From NCBI RefSeq assembly GCF_022568815.1, contig NZ_JAKZHX010000020.1:1-64000 (forward strand): a stretch of DNA of 64,000 bases. The letters run 5' to 3'. Position numbers and translations under genes: made by a program. The notes beneath the pieces were generated by a model. That model did not search any database and had not been told where the DNA came from. It was given only the letters and a program-made list of their open reading frames with translations. Shown here one piece after another: positions 9,031 to 18,775 of the stretch. Source of the stretch: Undibacterium paludis. Its GTDB lineage: Bacteria; Pseudomonadota; Gammaproteobacteria; Burkholderiales; Burkholderiaceae_D. Position 1 is the stretch's first letter; every line of letters starts with the position of its first letter.

Positions 9031-10959
9031 TCAATGAGCCCTGGTGACGACAGAGATCGTATTGATACTTGGAGATGATTGCTTACAGGCAGCAAATTCC
9101 TGTTTCTTGCACAAGCTTTGCAGGCTTTTCGCGGCGTCCTTGTCACCATGGTCCCTGGCCACGCCATACCATTTCGCCGCCTCGGCCAGATTGATCTTGT
9201 AGCCGCCTAATCCACGTTCGTTGACTTGCGCAAAGTAACGTTCACCACTGGGGTCGCCATGTTTCGCACTCAATGAAAACCAGTTGGCAGCCCTGGTTTC
9301 ATTTTTTTCAAAGCCATATTCGCCCCGCAAAGCGAACTGCCCCATCAGGGATTCAGAATAAGCAAACCCCTGATCGGCGGATGCCTTGATCAGGCGGGCA
9401 ACATCAGCCTCGTTTCGTTTGATGGCAAAGCCATGATCTATCATGTAAGCCAGCTTGAACTGCCCCAGTGCATGCCCTTTGTCAGCCGCTTTTTTATAAT
9501 GTTGCAAGGCCTCCTGGTGATCGACCTTGCCGTTAACACCATCCATGACAAGATCACCAACAATCACACTGGCTTGCAGATTGCCCAGCTCAGCGGCTCT
9601 GAGAAACCAGGCATATTGCTTCACTTTGTCAGCAGGTGCATATTTATTGTCACGATACAGCCAGCCAAGTCGATAGGCGGCCTTGTCATTGTCTGCACCT
9701 GCCACGCTTTGCAGTGAACGCACGGCCTGAGAAAATTTTTCCTTGTCTCCCTTACTCATGGACAAAAGGGTCTCTGCTTTTTGCATTCTCTGTTCCAAAC
9801 TCAACATGGCATCGGGAGTATCAACAGAAAACGACATGTGGCTACCAGGTGCGAACTGACCGGGCTGATACTTTGGTGGTGATCTGTCTCTGTTGGTAAA
9901 CATGCCAAACAGGACGATACAGACGATGACTATCCAATATACCGGCTTTACGCCAGTATCGACTTCTTTGGATAAAACCAGATCGTCACCGACAACATAT
10001 TGCTTTTGCATTTCTTCTGCCTGCGCAAGCCACTGAACAAGATTTTCCTGACTCGTTACCATGCGTAACCAGGAAGGATAAGAACTCTGGATATGTCGCA
10101 GCAATCCCAGATTTGCTTTGAGATAATACCTGTTGGGAGAATCTCCTTTCCTGATCTTTTTCACCAGAGCCCATAGCATCGCCCGTGCTTTTTTATCCTT
10201 GCGATAAAAATCTGCTGCTTCCGTCAAGGCACGGTCAATTGCATATCCGGGGCTGCCAAGGTTAAGCAAACGCCGCCGGTCTTTTTCCCAGCCAAAGCTT
10301 TGCACTACCGTATCGAACAGCTCGCCATTGCCAGGCTGCCAGCCCTGCAACAGGTAATGCGCCAGCATGCTTTCAAAATGCAGACGTGTTTCCATGTGAA
10401 ACAGGCGTGCATCGTCCAGCAGCAATATCAAGTTCTGTCCTGCAAAATCATCGTCGTCAACATGCAAACGCATGGCGTCCAGCATTTCACTGAAGATGGT
10501 TTTTGCCAGCTCTTCTGGTGTGAGTGATCTTTCAGCAATTTTTTTTACTTCCGCAACTTCAGGCTGCTGCGTTTCTGATTGCAGGGGTAGGCCAGTATCA
10601 ACAACAAGTTCCGACTCTTGCTCTGGCGCACCACGACCGGTGTCATGCTCATGCGGTTCTGATGCAGGAGCATTCAATGACAAATCCTGCTGTAAAGGAG
10701 TGCCTTCAACATCTGCTGTAAGGACAGCGTCATCTTCGATCTGAACGAGTTCCTCTAATTGCAGGTGCTCCTGAAAACTGTCGCGACATCGCACCCAGGA
10801 AAGAGCGATCTCATACGAATCGCGTAAATCCTGAAACCCGGCACTATCAAGTTCCTGGTCAATTTTTTTCAGCTCCCTGGCATAGACGCGTTTGATTGCT
10901 CTTTCATCTGTATCTGCAGGCAATTCATAGTGCGTCAGAAAGCGGGGTAATTTTTGCAT
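9031..10959 (-). CDS. J-like domain / TM / Sel1-repeat protein, paralogue 1 of 3
   Basis: Residues 1-60 resemble helices II-III of a J domain (ERAIKRVYARELKKIDQ.. then GFQDLRDSYEIAL). The HPD tripeptide needed for classical Hsp70 stimulation is absent; IDQ stands in its place. A conserved middle block (LLQGWQPGNGELFD, FGWEKDRRRLL) follows, then one membrane segment near 338-355, and Sel1 repeats to the C-terminus, ending in a C-x7-C pair. Topology predicts a cytoplasmic J-like part and a periplasmic Sel1 part. The start at 10959 is chosen by alignment with the two paralogues; an in-frame ATG at 10968 adds three residues. The gene lies downstream of hscC, the Hsp70 that in E. coli is encoded beside the J-like djlB/djlC genes and Sel1 genes. 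Client unknown. Confidence 0.85.
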   Translation of the reverse strand: MQKLPRFLTHYELPADTDERAIKRVYARELKKIDQELDSAGFQDLRDSYEIALSWVRCRDSFQEHLQLEELVQIEDDAVLTADVEGTPLQQDLSLNAPASEPHEHDTGRGAPEQESELVVDTGLPLQSETQQPEVAEVKKIAERSLTPEELAKTIFSEMLDAMRLHVDDDDFAGQNLILLLDDARLFHMETRLHFESMLAHYLLQGWQPGNGELFDTVVQSFGWEKDRRRLLNLGSPGYAIDRALTEAADFYRKDKKARAMLWALVKKIRKGDSPNRYYLKANLGLLRHIQSSYPSWLRMVTSQENLVQWLAQAEEMQKQYVVGDDLVLSKEVDTGVKPVYWIVIVCIVLFGMFTNRDRSPPKYQPGQFAPGSHMSFSVDTPDAMLSLEQRMQKAETLLSMSKGDKEKFSQAVRSLQSVAGADNDKAAYRLGWLYRDNKYAPADKVKQYAWFLRAAELGNLQASVIVGDLVMDGVNGKVDHQEALQHYKKAADKGHALGQFKLAYMIDHGFAIKRNEADVARLIKASADQGFAYSESLMGQFALRGEYGFEKNETRAANWFSLSAKHGDPSGERYFAQVNERGLGGYKINLAEAAKWYGVARDHGDKDAAKSLQSLCKKQEFAACKQSSPSINTISVVTRAH

Positions 10960-11140
10960 GAACTGCATACATTGATCTGTTTATATTCAGTGGTTGGGCA
11001 ATGGAAAAACTTGTTTGCTGACACCAGCAGTTCAAGCTTTGCTTATTTCTTGCCCCTCATTTTTTGATGGCCGCCGCGAACTTAACCTGGCATTTTGTTT
11101 CATGCGCATGTTGCCAGACACGGTAAGGCACAAGTCAAAG

Positions 11141-12886
11141 TCAGGCGCCGCGACAAACTGTGTAATTGCCCTTTTTGCAGATAAGCTTCAACTTGTCCTG
11201 CGACGTTTTATCACCTTTCTTTGCTGCCCTGGCATACCAGGTACTGGCGCGGTCGAGATCAATGGCTTGCGTCCCAAACCCGCGTTCGTACATGGAGGCA
11301 AGCAAGCGTTGGCCCATTGTGCTATTTTGCTCAGCACTTCGCAACAGCCAGAAAGCAGCCTTATCCATATCTTTGGGTAAGCCATATTGCCCATTCAGGT
11401 AAAAATTACCCAGGTTCGCCTCAGCGTTGGCATCCTTGCTTTCAGCGGCTGACTGAATCAGGGCCAGGGCTTTCTCAGGATTTTTTTCTACACCAAGACC
11501 TTCATCGTACATGACAGCTAGTTGCACTTGCGATGGCGCATGCCCTTGTAAAGCCGCCATCTGATAAAAATGAAAGGCTTTGGCCATGTTTTTTGGCTTA
11601 TCTCTTCCGTAGAAGTAATAATCTCCCAGCAAGGCCTGGGACCTGATGTTGCCCTGCTCGGCCGCGATTTCATACCATTTGTAGGCTTGAGCATGATCAC
11701 TTCTTACGCCATTACCCAAATCCGTAATCCAGGCCATGTGATACGTCGCATTGGCGTAACCTTTGTCTGAAGCCAGTTTCCAATACCTGAAGGCCTCGCT
11801 GATATTGACCGGCATTCCGCCATGCCCGCTAAAATAGTCTTGCCCTTTACGAAAGAGGATATCCGCTGGCAGCAACTCATCGTTCACGCTCCAGCCTGTT
11901 TCGCCGGTGGATGTTGGTGTCACTGTTGAATTTCCTGAAAACAAGGCAACCAGGAGCATGCAGAGAAAAAAGCCCAGCAGAAATTTTTGCTTGCCTTTCG
12001 AACCAGTACCAGTCTGCTCAGACTGTTCAACATAGGCAACTTGCGGCTCGCTGATACGCACTTCTCGCTGGTGCATGGTTTCAACTACCTTATACCACTG
12101 CTCAATGTTCTGTTTATTCGACACCATCACTACCCAGGTCGGATAGAGGTCAACCATACGCTGTATCAGGCTGAAATGGACCTTAAGATAAGCGTGTTCA
12201 GGCACTGCTTCTGTACGTGCTTTTTTTAACAGCGCCCACTGCCCATCGCGGATGGTACTGCTCTTTTTATGGAATTCTGCCTGTTCAAAAAGGGCGCGGC
12301 TCAAGATATGTCCGGCTTGCCCCCAGTCCAGCAAACGCCTTCTGTCCTTCTTCCAGCCAAACTGTTCGACAGCAACGTCAAACAGTTCTCCATTGCCTGG
12401 CTGCCAGCCTTGTAGCAGGTAATATGCAATGACCTTCTCGAAATTCAGCCGCGTTTCCATGTGAATCAAGCGCTCATCGTCCAGTGTCTGCAAAAGGCGT
12501 TTGCCCGCATAGTCCTCATCATCCACATGTGCGCGCATATCCTTGAGCATTTCCTCAAACACCAGTTGCGCCATTTCTTCCGGGTCAGCTGCGGGCATGC
12601 TTTCCGGCACCGTAGTGCCATCCGTAGCGGGATGATGGCTACCCTGCTGCCCGGCTTCGGCACTGACGGCCTCGTCCATCTCAATTTCTTCCTGGGAGCC
12701 TGTCAATTCCCGCTGCTTCAACCAGGCCAGCGCTTCTTCATAATTCTGGCGCAGCTCCTGGAAACCAGTCAGATCATGTTCCTGATCTATCTTTTTCAGT
12801 TCCCTGGCATAGACGCGTTTGAGCGCACGCTCGTCCGCGTCTGCATTCAAGTCATACTGGTGAAAAAAAATTGGCAAACGCTGCAT
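11141..12886 (-). CDS. J-like domain / TM / Sel1-repeat protein, paralogue 2 of 3
   Basis: 581 residues with the same order as its neighbours. A J-like N-terminus (1-55, DERALKRVYARELKKIDQEH, no HPD) is followed by an acidic linker and the conserved block with YYLLQGWQPGNGELFD and FGWKKDRRRLLDWG. A membrane segment lies at about 301-317, then five to six Sel1 repeats (for example AYKWYEIAAEQGN, KAFHFYQMAALQGH). The tail ICKKGNYTVC is a C-x7-C pair. It starts 42 bp after the third paralogue's stop in the same operon, and the first paralogue follows about 180 bp later. The divergence between paralogues suggests distinct partners rather than recent duplication. Confidence 0.85.
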   Translation of the reverse strand: MQRLPIFFHQYDLNADADERALKRVYARELKKIDQEHDLTGFQELRQNYEEALAWLKQRELTGSQEEIEMDEAVSAEAGQQGSHHPATDGTTVPESMPAADPEEMAQLVFEEMLKDMRAHVDDEDYAGKRLLQTLDDERLIHMETRLNFEKVIAYYLLQGWQPGNGELFDVAVEQFGWKKDRRRLLDWGQAGHILSRALFEQAEFHKKSSTIRDGQWALLKKARTEAVPEHAYLKVHFSLIQRMVDLYPTWVVMVSNKQNIEQWYKVVETMHQREVRISEPQVAYVEQSEQTGTGSKGKQKFLLGFFLCMLLVALFSGNSTVTPTSTGETGWSVNDELLPADILFRKGQDYFSGHGGMPVNISEAFRYWKLASDKGYANATYHMAWITDLGNGVRSDHAQAYKWYEIAAEQGNIRSQALLGDYYFYGRDKPKNMAKAFHFYQMAALQGHAPSQVQLAVMYDEGLGVEKNPEKALALIQSAAESKDANAEANLGNFYLNGQYGLPKDMDKAAFWLLRSAEQNSTMGQRLLASMYERGFGTQAIDLDRASTWYARAAKKGDKTSQDKLKLICKKGNYTVCRGA

Positions 12887-12928
12887 AGGATGATCAGGTA
12901 TTTATTGAGGTGACGAATAAAGTGCGTT

Positions 12929-14836
12929 CTAAAAATTGCTGCATTCAGGCGATACCAATGACCTGCACAAATTCTTCATTTTGGCGTTGGCTTCGGTGTC
13001 GCCCAGGCTGGCAGCCTTGCGATACCATTTGCCGGCCTCATTGAGATCAACCGGGTATTTACCCAAGCCATATTCGTATACAGACGCAAGCAGACGCTGC
13101 GCCATGGTATTGTCCTGGTCCGCGCTTTTTTTCAGCCAGTACACTGCTTTTGCCACGTCTTTCGGCAAACCATGAGCACCGGTCAGGTAAAAATTGCCGA
13201 GATTGGCTTCAGCACCGGCATGATTGCTTTTAGCCGCAGACTGCAACAAGGGAAGGACTTTTTTGGGATTAGGAGCTACCCCCTGCCCCTGGTCATACAT
13301 CGCCGCCAATTGTACCTGTGCACGTGGCACGCCATTCCTGGCGGCCATTTCATAGTAGCGAAATGCCTTGCCCATATTTATCACACCATGCATGCCAAAG
13401 TAATAGTAATCACCGAGACGACTTTGTGATTCCACATGTCCCTGATCGGCAGCTATTGCGTACCATTTATAGGCAAGTGTGCTATCCCGCATGCCGCCAT
13501 TACCTGCATCATATGTCCAGGCCAATTTATATGACGCGGCGGCATTCCCCTTTCCGGATGCCAGTGTCCAATAATGCATAGCCTGCAGCAAATTACCCTG
13601 CTTCTCCATATACTGATTGCCAAACTCATATAATTGGCTGGCTGTCGCTTGATTAACATTCATATCCGGCACTGCCGTTTGTGCCGGTGCTGGCATCGAA
13701 AACGGTGCATTTATTGTCCCTGGGATAGAAGGACTTACAGTCTTCAATGCTGGAGAGTACCCCGTATGCGGCATTGGTTCAGTAATCGGCCGGTAGGCAG
13801 GTTTATCAGTACTTGTACTTGTCTTTGTATTTATCAGTCCGCCTAAAATCATCAGCAGCATGAAACAGCCAAAGAAGCCAGACCAGATTTTGATGTTGAA
13901 ATAAGGACGCTCAGCCATCGGTACAAATGGCTCAGTGCCTGTTTGTCGATCTGCAGCCATCGCACTCTGTTGCTGAGCATCATAAACAAGGCACCAGTGT
14001 TCAAGGTTCTTGCGGCTCGATACCAAAGCGGTCCACGTCGGGTATCTTTCAATCAGGTGTAACAAGAGCGAAAAGTTCTTTTCCAGATAAAGTGGGTCGG
14101 GACTGCGCTCCTCCCTGGCTCTTCTCAGCAAATCCCATTCTGCCCCATGTGCTGCAACGTTATTTTTCTCAAATTCGGCCTGCTCCAAAAGCGCCTGGTC
14201 CAGGATGCCCCCTGCTTTTCCCAAGATGAGAAGCCGTCTTGCATCCGTTTTCCAGCCAAACAATTCCGTCGCGTTCTGGAACAATTCGCCATTACCCAAC
14301 TGCCAGCCTTGTAACAGGTAAGCGGCAATAAACTGTTCAAACAACCGACGGGCATCCATATGGATCAGGCGCTCATCGTCAAGTGCTTGTGCGAAACGTA
14401 TTTCTGTATAAGTTTGGTCATGCTGGCGCGCGCGCATGTCTTCAAGCATCTCTTCCAGTACTTGCTTCGCCATCACTCCAGGATCATCAGATAATGGCAG
14501 TGCTTGCCCAGACAGGATTTCATTAACAGGAGCGCCAACGTCTGCCGCAGTCGTTGCTGTGATTTCCGCAGCTTGCCTGTTCTTTTTCAAATCGATTTCT
14601 TGTTGCGCCTGCCCTACATCATCAGCAGTAAGGCTGGCATCTCTTTTCGATTGCTCGCTGGCTCTGCGCGCCAGCCAGGCCAGCGCCGCTTCGTAACTCT
14701 CACGCAATGCCTGGAAGCCGTTCAGGTCAACTTCCTGGTCGATGTTTTTCAGTTGCCGCGCATAGGTGCGCTTGACCAAACGTTCATCGGCGTCAGCAGG
14801 CAATCCGTGCTGCCGAAAAAATTGTGGGATATTCAT
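12929..14836 (-). CDS. J-like domain / TM / Sel1-repeat protein, paralogue 3 of 3
   Basis: 635 residues. The J-like N-terminus (ERLVKRTYARQLKNIDQEVD, then GFQALRESYEAAL) again lacks HPD. The middle block has AAYLLQGWQLGNGELF and FGWKTDARRLL. The membrane segment is at about 315-335, followed by a Pro/Thr-rich linker and Sel1 repeats (KAFRYYEMAARNGV, KAVYWLKKSADQDN). The tail LCRSLVSPEC is a C-x7-C pair. It begins 30 bp after the hscC stop and is therefore almost surely co-transcribed with the Hsp70. By position it is the most likely direct HscC partner of the three. Confidence 0.85.
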   Translation of the reverse strand: MNIPQFFRQHGLPADADERLVKRTYARQLKNIDQEVDLNGFQALRESYEAALAWLARRASEQSKRDASLTADDVGQAQQEIDLKKNRQAAEITATTAADVGAPVNEILSGQALPLSDDPGVMAKQVLEEMLEDMRARQHDQTYTEIRFAQALDDERLIHMDARRLFEQFIAAYLLQGWQLGNGELFQNATELFGWKTDARRLLILGKAGGILDQALLEQAEFEKNNVAAHGAEWDLLRRAREERSPDPLYLEKNFSLLLHLIERYPTWTALVSSRKNLEHWCLVYDAQQQSAMAADRQTGTEPFVPMAERPYFNIKIWSGFFGCFMLLMILGGLINTKTSTSTDKPAYRPITEPMPHTGYSPALKTVSPSIPGTINAPFSMPAPAQTAVPDMNVNQATASQLYEFGNQYMEKQGNLLQAMHYWTLASGKGNAAASYKLAWTYDAGNGGMRDSTLAYKWYAIAADQGHVESQSRLGDYYYFGMHGVINMGKAFRYYEMAARNGVPRAQVQLAAMYDQGQGVAPNPKKVLPLLQSAAKSNHAGAEANLGNFYLTGAHGLPKDVAKAVYWLKKSADQDNTMAQRLLASVYEYGLGKYPVDLNEAGKWYRKAASLGDTEANAKMKNLCRSLVSPECSNF

Positions 14837-14866
14837 GCGTCAATTCACGGACATCAATCACACTCT

Positions 14867-16588
14867 TCAATTTGGCTGCGGATCAAAATCTGAATGCAGG
14901 TGGCTGTCGCTTTCTATTGAATTGAGCATGTCTGAAAACTTGCTCCTGGCTGGATTGATGAGACGCGGATTCTGCGTCTCCAGCACTGCTTCAAACTCGG
15001 TAATCTGCATGCCAAGCCAGTTGCGCAAATCACCTCGCACCTGTTGGTAAATGCGGTCTGCCCTGGCCAGCAGGGTACGCATTTCAAGTGTATCGCGTGG
15101 ATGCATCTTGATTTTTTCCAGTTCGATAAAGCGTTGCTTGATCTCGGCATCGCTGAGCATGCCGGGATTGCCCTCGATGATAAGGACATGGCTTTCCGTG
15201 CTCTTGTCGACATTGGCCCTGACTTCCAGCAATCCATTGACGTCATAGGTAAAACGTACATCTACTGCTTTTTCACCATCTTGCGGCAAGGGGACCTCCA
15301 GTTGCCCCAGCAGGATATTGTCCTTGACCAGGCGCGACTCGCCCTGATAGATACGCAGCAACACATAGGACTGGCGCGGATCAACGGCATGATAATGACC
15401 GACACGGCTGACCGGCACAGCGGTATTCCGTTCGATGACCGGCGAGAAGTGGCCATCTGAAGACTTGCCGTCGGCCAGGCGCACGCTGACAGCTACGCCG
15501 AGTGAATACGGCGCCACATCCGTCATGACGACTTCTTCCAGTGCGGCATCTTTCATCTTCAGGCCAGCCTGTACGGCTGCACCCATGGCGACCACTTCGT
15601 CAGGATTGATTTCAGCGGTGGGAAAGCGACCAAACATCATTGTCACCAGACGCCTGACGACAGGCATGCGCGTGGCGCCCCCTGCCAGCACGATGCTGTC
15701 AAGTTCATGGGCGCGGATATTGGTATCGCGCAGTGCACGTTCCACAGGCTCGCGCATGCGTTTGAGCAACGGGGCGCACAACTTATCGAGCACCTCTTCA
15801 TCTATCTCCAGCAGCAGATCATTACCGTCAAGCTGTATCTGCACGCTGGCTTGCTGACCGCCCGACAGCGCTCGCTTGGCGGCCTCGGCAGAGGCACCCA
15901 GTCTTTGCATGAACATGGGGTTGTTGCGCAAGCTGCTGTCGAGTTTGTTACGCTGGAAGAACAGGTCAACGATGGCGCTGGTGACGTCTTCACCGCCCAG
16001 GTAATTGTCTCCAGCAGAGGCGCGCACTTCCATCACGCCTTCAAACAATTCCAGTATCGATACGTCAAAGGTGCCGCCACCCAGGTCAAACACCAGGAAG
16101 CGGCTTTCGCTGTCAAGCTGGTGCATGCCATAAGCCAGCGCGGCCGCGCTCGGTTCATTGAGCAGGCGCTCAACCTTCAGGCCAGCAAGAACACCAGCGG
16201 TACGGGTCGCCTTGCGCTGGGCATCAGAAAAATAGGCAGGCACGGTAATGACGGCCTCAGTCACCGGTTCCCCCAGAAAGGCTTCGGCATCGGCCTTGAG
16301 TGACTTCAATACAAAGGCAGACAGTTCTTCGGCGCGAAAATCACGCTCACCGAGCCGCACCTTCTTGTCGCTGCCCATGTAGCGCTTGAATACCGAGGCA
16401 GTACGTTCAGGATGTGTCTGCAAGCGTTCTTTAGCCGCCTTGCCGACCAGTACACTACCGTCTTCATCAAGACTGACACAGGAAGGTGTGAGCATCTCGC
16501 CCAGACCATTTGGCACAAGCTGGGATTTGCCGTCTTTCCAGACTGCAACCAGGCTATTTGTTGTTCCCAAATCAATACCGATAATCAT
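14867..16588 (-). CDS. hscC: HscC-type Hsp70 chaperone
   Basis: 573-residue Hsp70, shorter than DnaK (about 640) and in the range of E. coli HscC. The nucleotide-binding domain shows IGIDLGTTNS (3-12), the phosphate-2 loop VFDLGGGTFDVS and the adenosine motif VLAGGATRMPVVRRL; a substrate-binding domain follows, with a shortened lid. HscC is a specialised Hsp70 that works with J-like membrane proteins DjlB/DjlC in E. coli. Here the three J-like/Sel1 genes lie directly downstream on the same strand (30 bp to the first). GGGAG lies about 11 bases before the start. This is the first gene of the unit, so its promoter should lie in 16589-16780. Confidence 0.92.
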   Translation of the reverse strand: MIIGIDLGTTNSLVAVWKDGKSQLVPNGLGEMLTPSCVSLDEDGSVLVGKAAKERLQTHPERTASVFKRYMGSDKKVRLGERDFRAEELSAFVLKSLKADAEAFLGEPVTEAVITVPAYFSDAQRKATRTAGVLAGLKVERLLNEPSAAALAYGMHQLDSESRFLVFDLGGGTFDVSILELFEGVMEVRASAGDNYLGGEDVTSAIVDLFFQRNKLDSSLRNNPMFMQRLGASAEAAKRALSGGQQASVQIQLDGNDLLLEIDEEVLDKLCAPLLKRMREPVERALRDTNIRAHELDSIVLAGGATRMPVVRRLVTMMFGRFPTAEINPDEVVAMGAAVQAGLKMKDAALEEVVMTDVAPYSLGVAVSVRLADGKSSDGHFSPVIERNTAVPVSRVGHYHAVDPRQSYVLLRIYQGESRLVKDNILLGQLEVPLPQDGEKAVDVRFTYDVNGLLEVRANVDKSTESHVLIIEGNPGMLSDAEIKQRFIELEKIKMHPRDTLEMRTLLARADRIYQQVRGDLRNWLGMQITEFEAVLETQNPRLINPARSKFSDMLNSIESDSHLHSDFDPQPN

Positions 16589-16789
16589 GCTAAAACTACT
16601 CCCTGCGGACTATTCCACACTCAAGACAGACAAAGCCTCATACCATAAACCAAAATCGCCAATTTTTGCGCTTTGCAGCAAAAATAATTTCAGACAGGTT
16701 CAGGCATGAGCAATGCCCAACCCTTGAGTTGAACAAGCAGAGACAGGAATTACCTTAAAAATACCGGAAGAATAAATCAGGCAAACAGG

Positions 16790-16820
16790 AAAATGACTGG
16801 TTAAAGCATCCAGTCATTTT
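16790..16820 (-). terminator. Hairpin terminator after soxB
   Basis: AAAATGACTGG (16790-16800) pairs perfectly with CCAGTCATTTT (16810-16820) across a 9-base loop, 16 bp beyond the soxB stop. On the minus strand the stem ends in TTTT, giving a plausible factor-independent terminator that separates soxB from hscC. The run of T is short, so part of the transcription may pass through. Confidence 0.6.
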
Positions 16821-16835
16821 GATATGAAGAAGCTC

Positions 16836-18554
16836 TCAGGCGAGCATGCCCGGATTACCGCCGACACCAATCAGGCGCGGGGTATTGAGTTTGCGTGGGC
16901 TGATCTTTTTGTGCGTGCGCAACCATTGCCCCACCACATCCCAGACCGGCTCACCTTTGACGCCCTCCGCCACCGGCGCCCAGCCTGCCACCTTGTAGAG
17001 CTTGTCGGCGGCCAGGGCCTGGCCGCCCAGGCGCATGTCCTGTATGCGTTTGCCCATGGCGGCGGCCGGTTCTATCGCATACGTCAGGCCGCCTACGCGC
17101 ACCATGTCGCCGCCCTGCTGGTAATACGGATCGGGATTGAACAGGTTGTCGGCCACGTCTTCCAGCACGGTCTTGATGGCAGCGCCGGTCATTTCTGTCA
17201 ATGTGGTGTGCGAATAGGTGGTGGCCGTCTGGTCCATCAATTGCTCCATGGTGATGGCGCTGTTGGGCAGCAACGAGGTCCCCCAGCGGAAGCCGGGCGA
17301 GAAGGCAATCTCTGCCCCCTTGACTTCCATCAATGCATCAACGATCAACTGGTCAAAACTACCATTGAAATTGCCACGGCGGTACAGGCTGCCTTCTGTG
17401 ACAGCCAGCTTTTCACTGAGCTTGTCGGCATAGGGGGCGCGTACTTTCTGTATCAGCGCCTGCATTTCTGCATCGGCGGGCAGGAAGTTGGCAAACACCG
17501 GCAAGAGGCGATACTGGAAGTTCTGTATGCGGCCTTCTTTCACATCAAAATCAAGCACACCAAGGAACTTGCCATTGCTGCCGGCATTGGTGACCAGGGT
17601 CTTGCCACCAGCATTGTCAACAATCACCGGAGCAGGCATGCCGTCATGGGTATGACCGCCAAGTATGGCATCGATGCCACGCACACGGCTGGCCATCTTC
17701 AGGTCAACATCCATGCCATTGTGCGACAGCACGACCACGACTTTGGCCCCCTTGGCACGGGCTGCATCGACGGTCTTTTGCATGTTTTCTTCCTGTATGC
17801 CAAAGGTCCAGTCGGGCACCATGTAACGCGGATTGGCAATCGGTGTATACGGGAAAGCCTGGCCGATGATAGCGACCGGCACGCCATTCATTTCTTTCAT
17901 CACAAAGGCTTCGAAGACGGGATCGCCAAAATCGCTGGTCTGGATATTCTGCGCCAGAAATTCAACCTTGCCCTTGAAGTCGTTCTCAACGATTTGCTTG
18001 ACGCGCTTGTCACCGAGCGTCATTTCCCAGTGCGCCGTCATGACGTTGACACCCATCTTCAGACAGGCGTCCACCATATCCTGCCCATTGGTCCACAAGG
18101 CCGTGCCCGAGCCCTGCCAGGTATCACCGCCGTCAAGCAGCAGCGCGCCAGGCCGGCTCGCCTTGATACGCTTGATCAGCGTCGCCAGATGGGCAAAACC
18201 GCCAACCTTGCCATAAGTCGCGGCTGCCTGTTCAAAATTGAGACAAGTGAAGGCATGCGCTTCCGGCGTGCCGGCCTTGATGCCAAATTGCTTGAGCAAA
18301 TGTTCACCAACCAGATGCGGGCTCTTGCCGAATGCAGCACCTATGCCCAGGTTGACGCTGGGTTCACGGAAGTAAAGGGGCAACAACTGCGCGTGACAGT
18401 CAGTGAAATGCAGCAAGTGCACATTACCAAAAGCAGGCAGGTCATACAACTTGCCAGCAGCAGGATTCGCCAGCGCAGCCGCAGCATCAATCTGCATGCC
18501 GCCAGCAGCGGCGATGGCCATGACTTGCAAGAATTCTCGACGGTTGAGGGACAT
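16836..18554 (-). CDS. soxB: SoxB thiosulfohydrolase
   Basis: 572-residue periplasmic enzyme that hydrolyses sulfate from the SoxY-bound sulfur chain. The N-terminus has a Tat-type signal (RREFLQ at 5-10). The dimanganese site typical of the 5'-nucleotidase fold is clear: LHFTDCHAQ (Asp52, His54), GGDTWQGSG, SHNGMD and GGHTHDG. Length fits the family. It is on the same strand as soxCDYZAX but separated from soxX by about 920 bp of repeats, so it may have its own promoter. A start-proximal AGGAA supports the ATG. Confidence 0.95.
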   Translation of the reverse strand: MSLNRREFLQVMAIAAAGGMQIDAAAALANPAAGKLYDLPAFGNVHLLHFTDCHAQLLPLYFREPSVNLGIGAAFGKSPHLVGEHLLKQFGIKAGTPEAHAFTCLNFEQAAATYGKVGGFAHLATLIKRIKASRPGALLLDGGDTWQGSGTALWTNGQDMVDACLKMGVNVMTAHWEMTLGDKRVKQIVENDFKGKVEFLAQNIQTSDFGDPVFEAFVMKEMNGVPVAIIGQAFPYTPIANPRYMVPDWTFGIQEENMQKTVDAARAKGAKVVVVLSHNGMDVDLKMASRVRGIDAILGGHTHDGMPAPVIVDNAGGKTLVTNAGSNGKFLGVLDFDVKEGRIQNFQYRLLPVFANFLPADAEMQALIQKVRAPYADKLSEKLAVTEGSLYRRGNFNGSFDQLIVDALMEVKGAEIAFSPGFRWGTSLLPNSAITMEQLMDQTATTYSHTTLTEMTGAAIKTVLEDVADNLFNPDPYYQQGGDMVRVGGLTYAIEPAAAMGKRIQDMRLGGQALAADKLYKVAGWAPVAEGVKGEPVWDVVGQWLRTHKKISPRKLNTPRLIGVGGNPGMLA

Positions 18555-18631
18555 GATAAGGGTTCCTATGTTTTACTTTTTTGTCCCGCTTGCATGCTGT
18601 GACGCAAATAGCATGCAGACAGAGTTACTGC

Positions 18632-18690
18632 TTTTATCTCCTTCCCCTTCAAGCGGAAGGTTGGGATGGAAATGGGTGTTGATTGATAGA
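18632..18690. repeat. C/T-rich intergenic repeat, one of two copies
   Basis: CTCCTTCCCCTTCAAGCGGAAGG followed by TTGGGATGG is a degenerate member of a common intergenic repeat; a diverged copy in the opposite orientation lies at about 430-478. The CCTTC..GAAGG part can form a short hairpin. It begins the repeat island between soxB and soxX. Confidence 0.45.
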
Positions 18691-18775
18691 TATCTATAGC
18701 TTTAAAAATCCATCGCACTTCGATAACACGCCTAACCTCCGTGGATACATGCCGGGTCTCGGCGCGGCGGCCGAA

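Noticed and set aside
16824..18602. 592-codon open frame on the + strand opposite soxB
   Set aside because: It is a mirror of the highly conserved soxB frame; composition is unnatural (His/Gln/Ala rich) and no ribosome binding site or family motif is seen.
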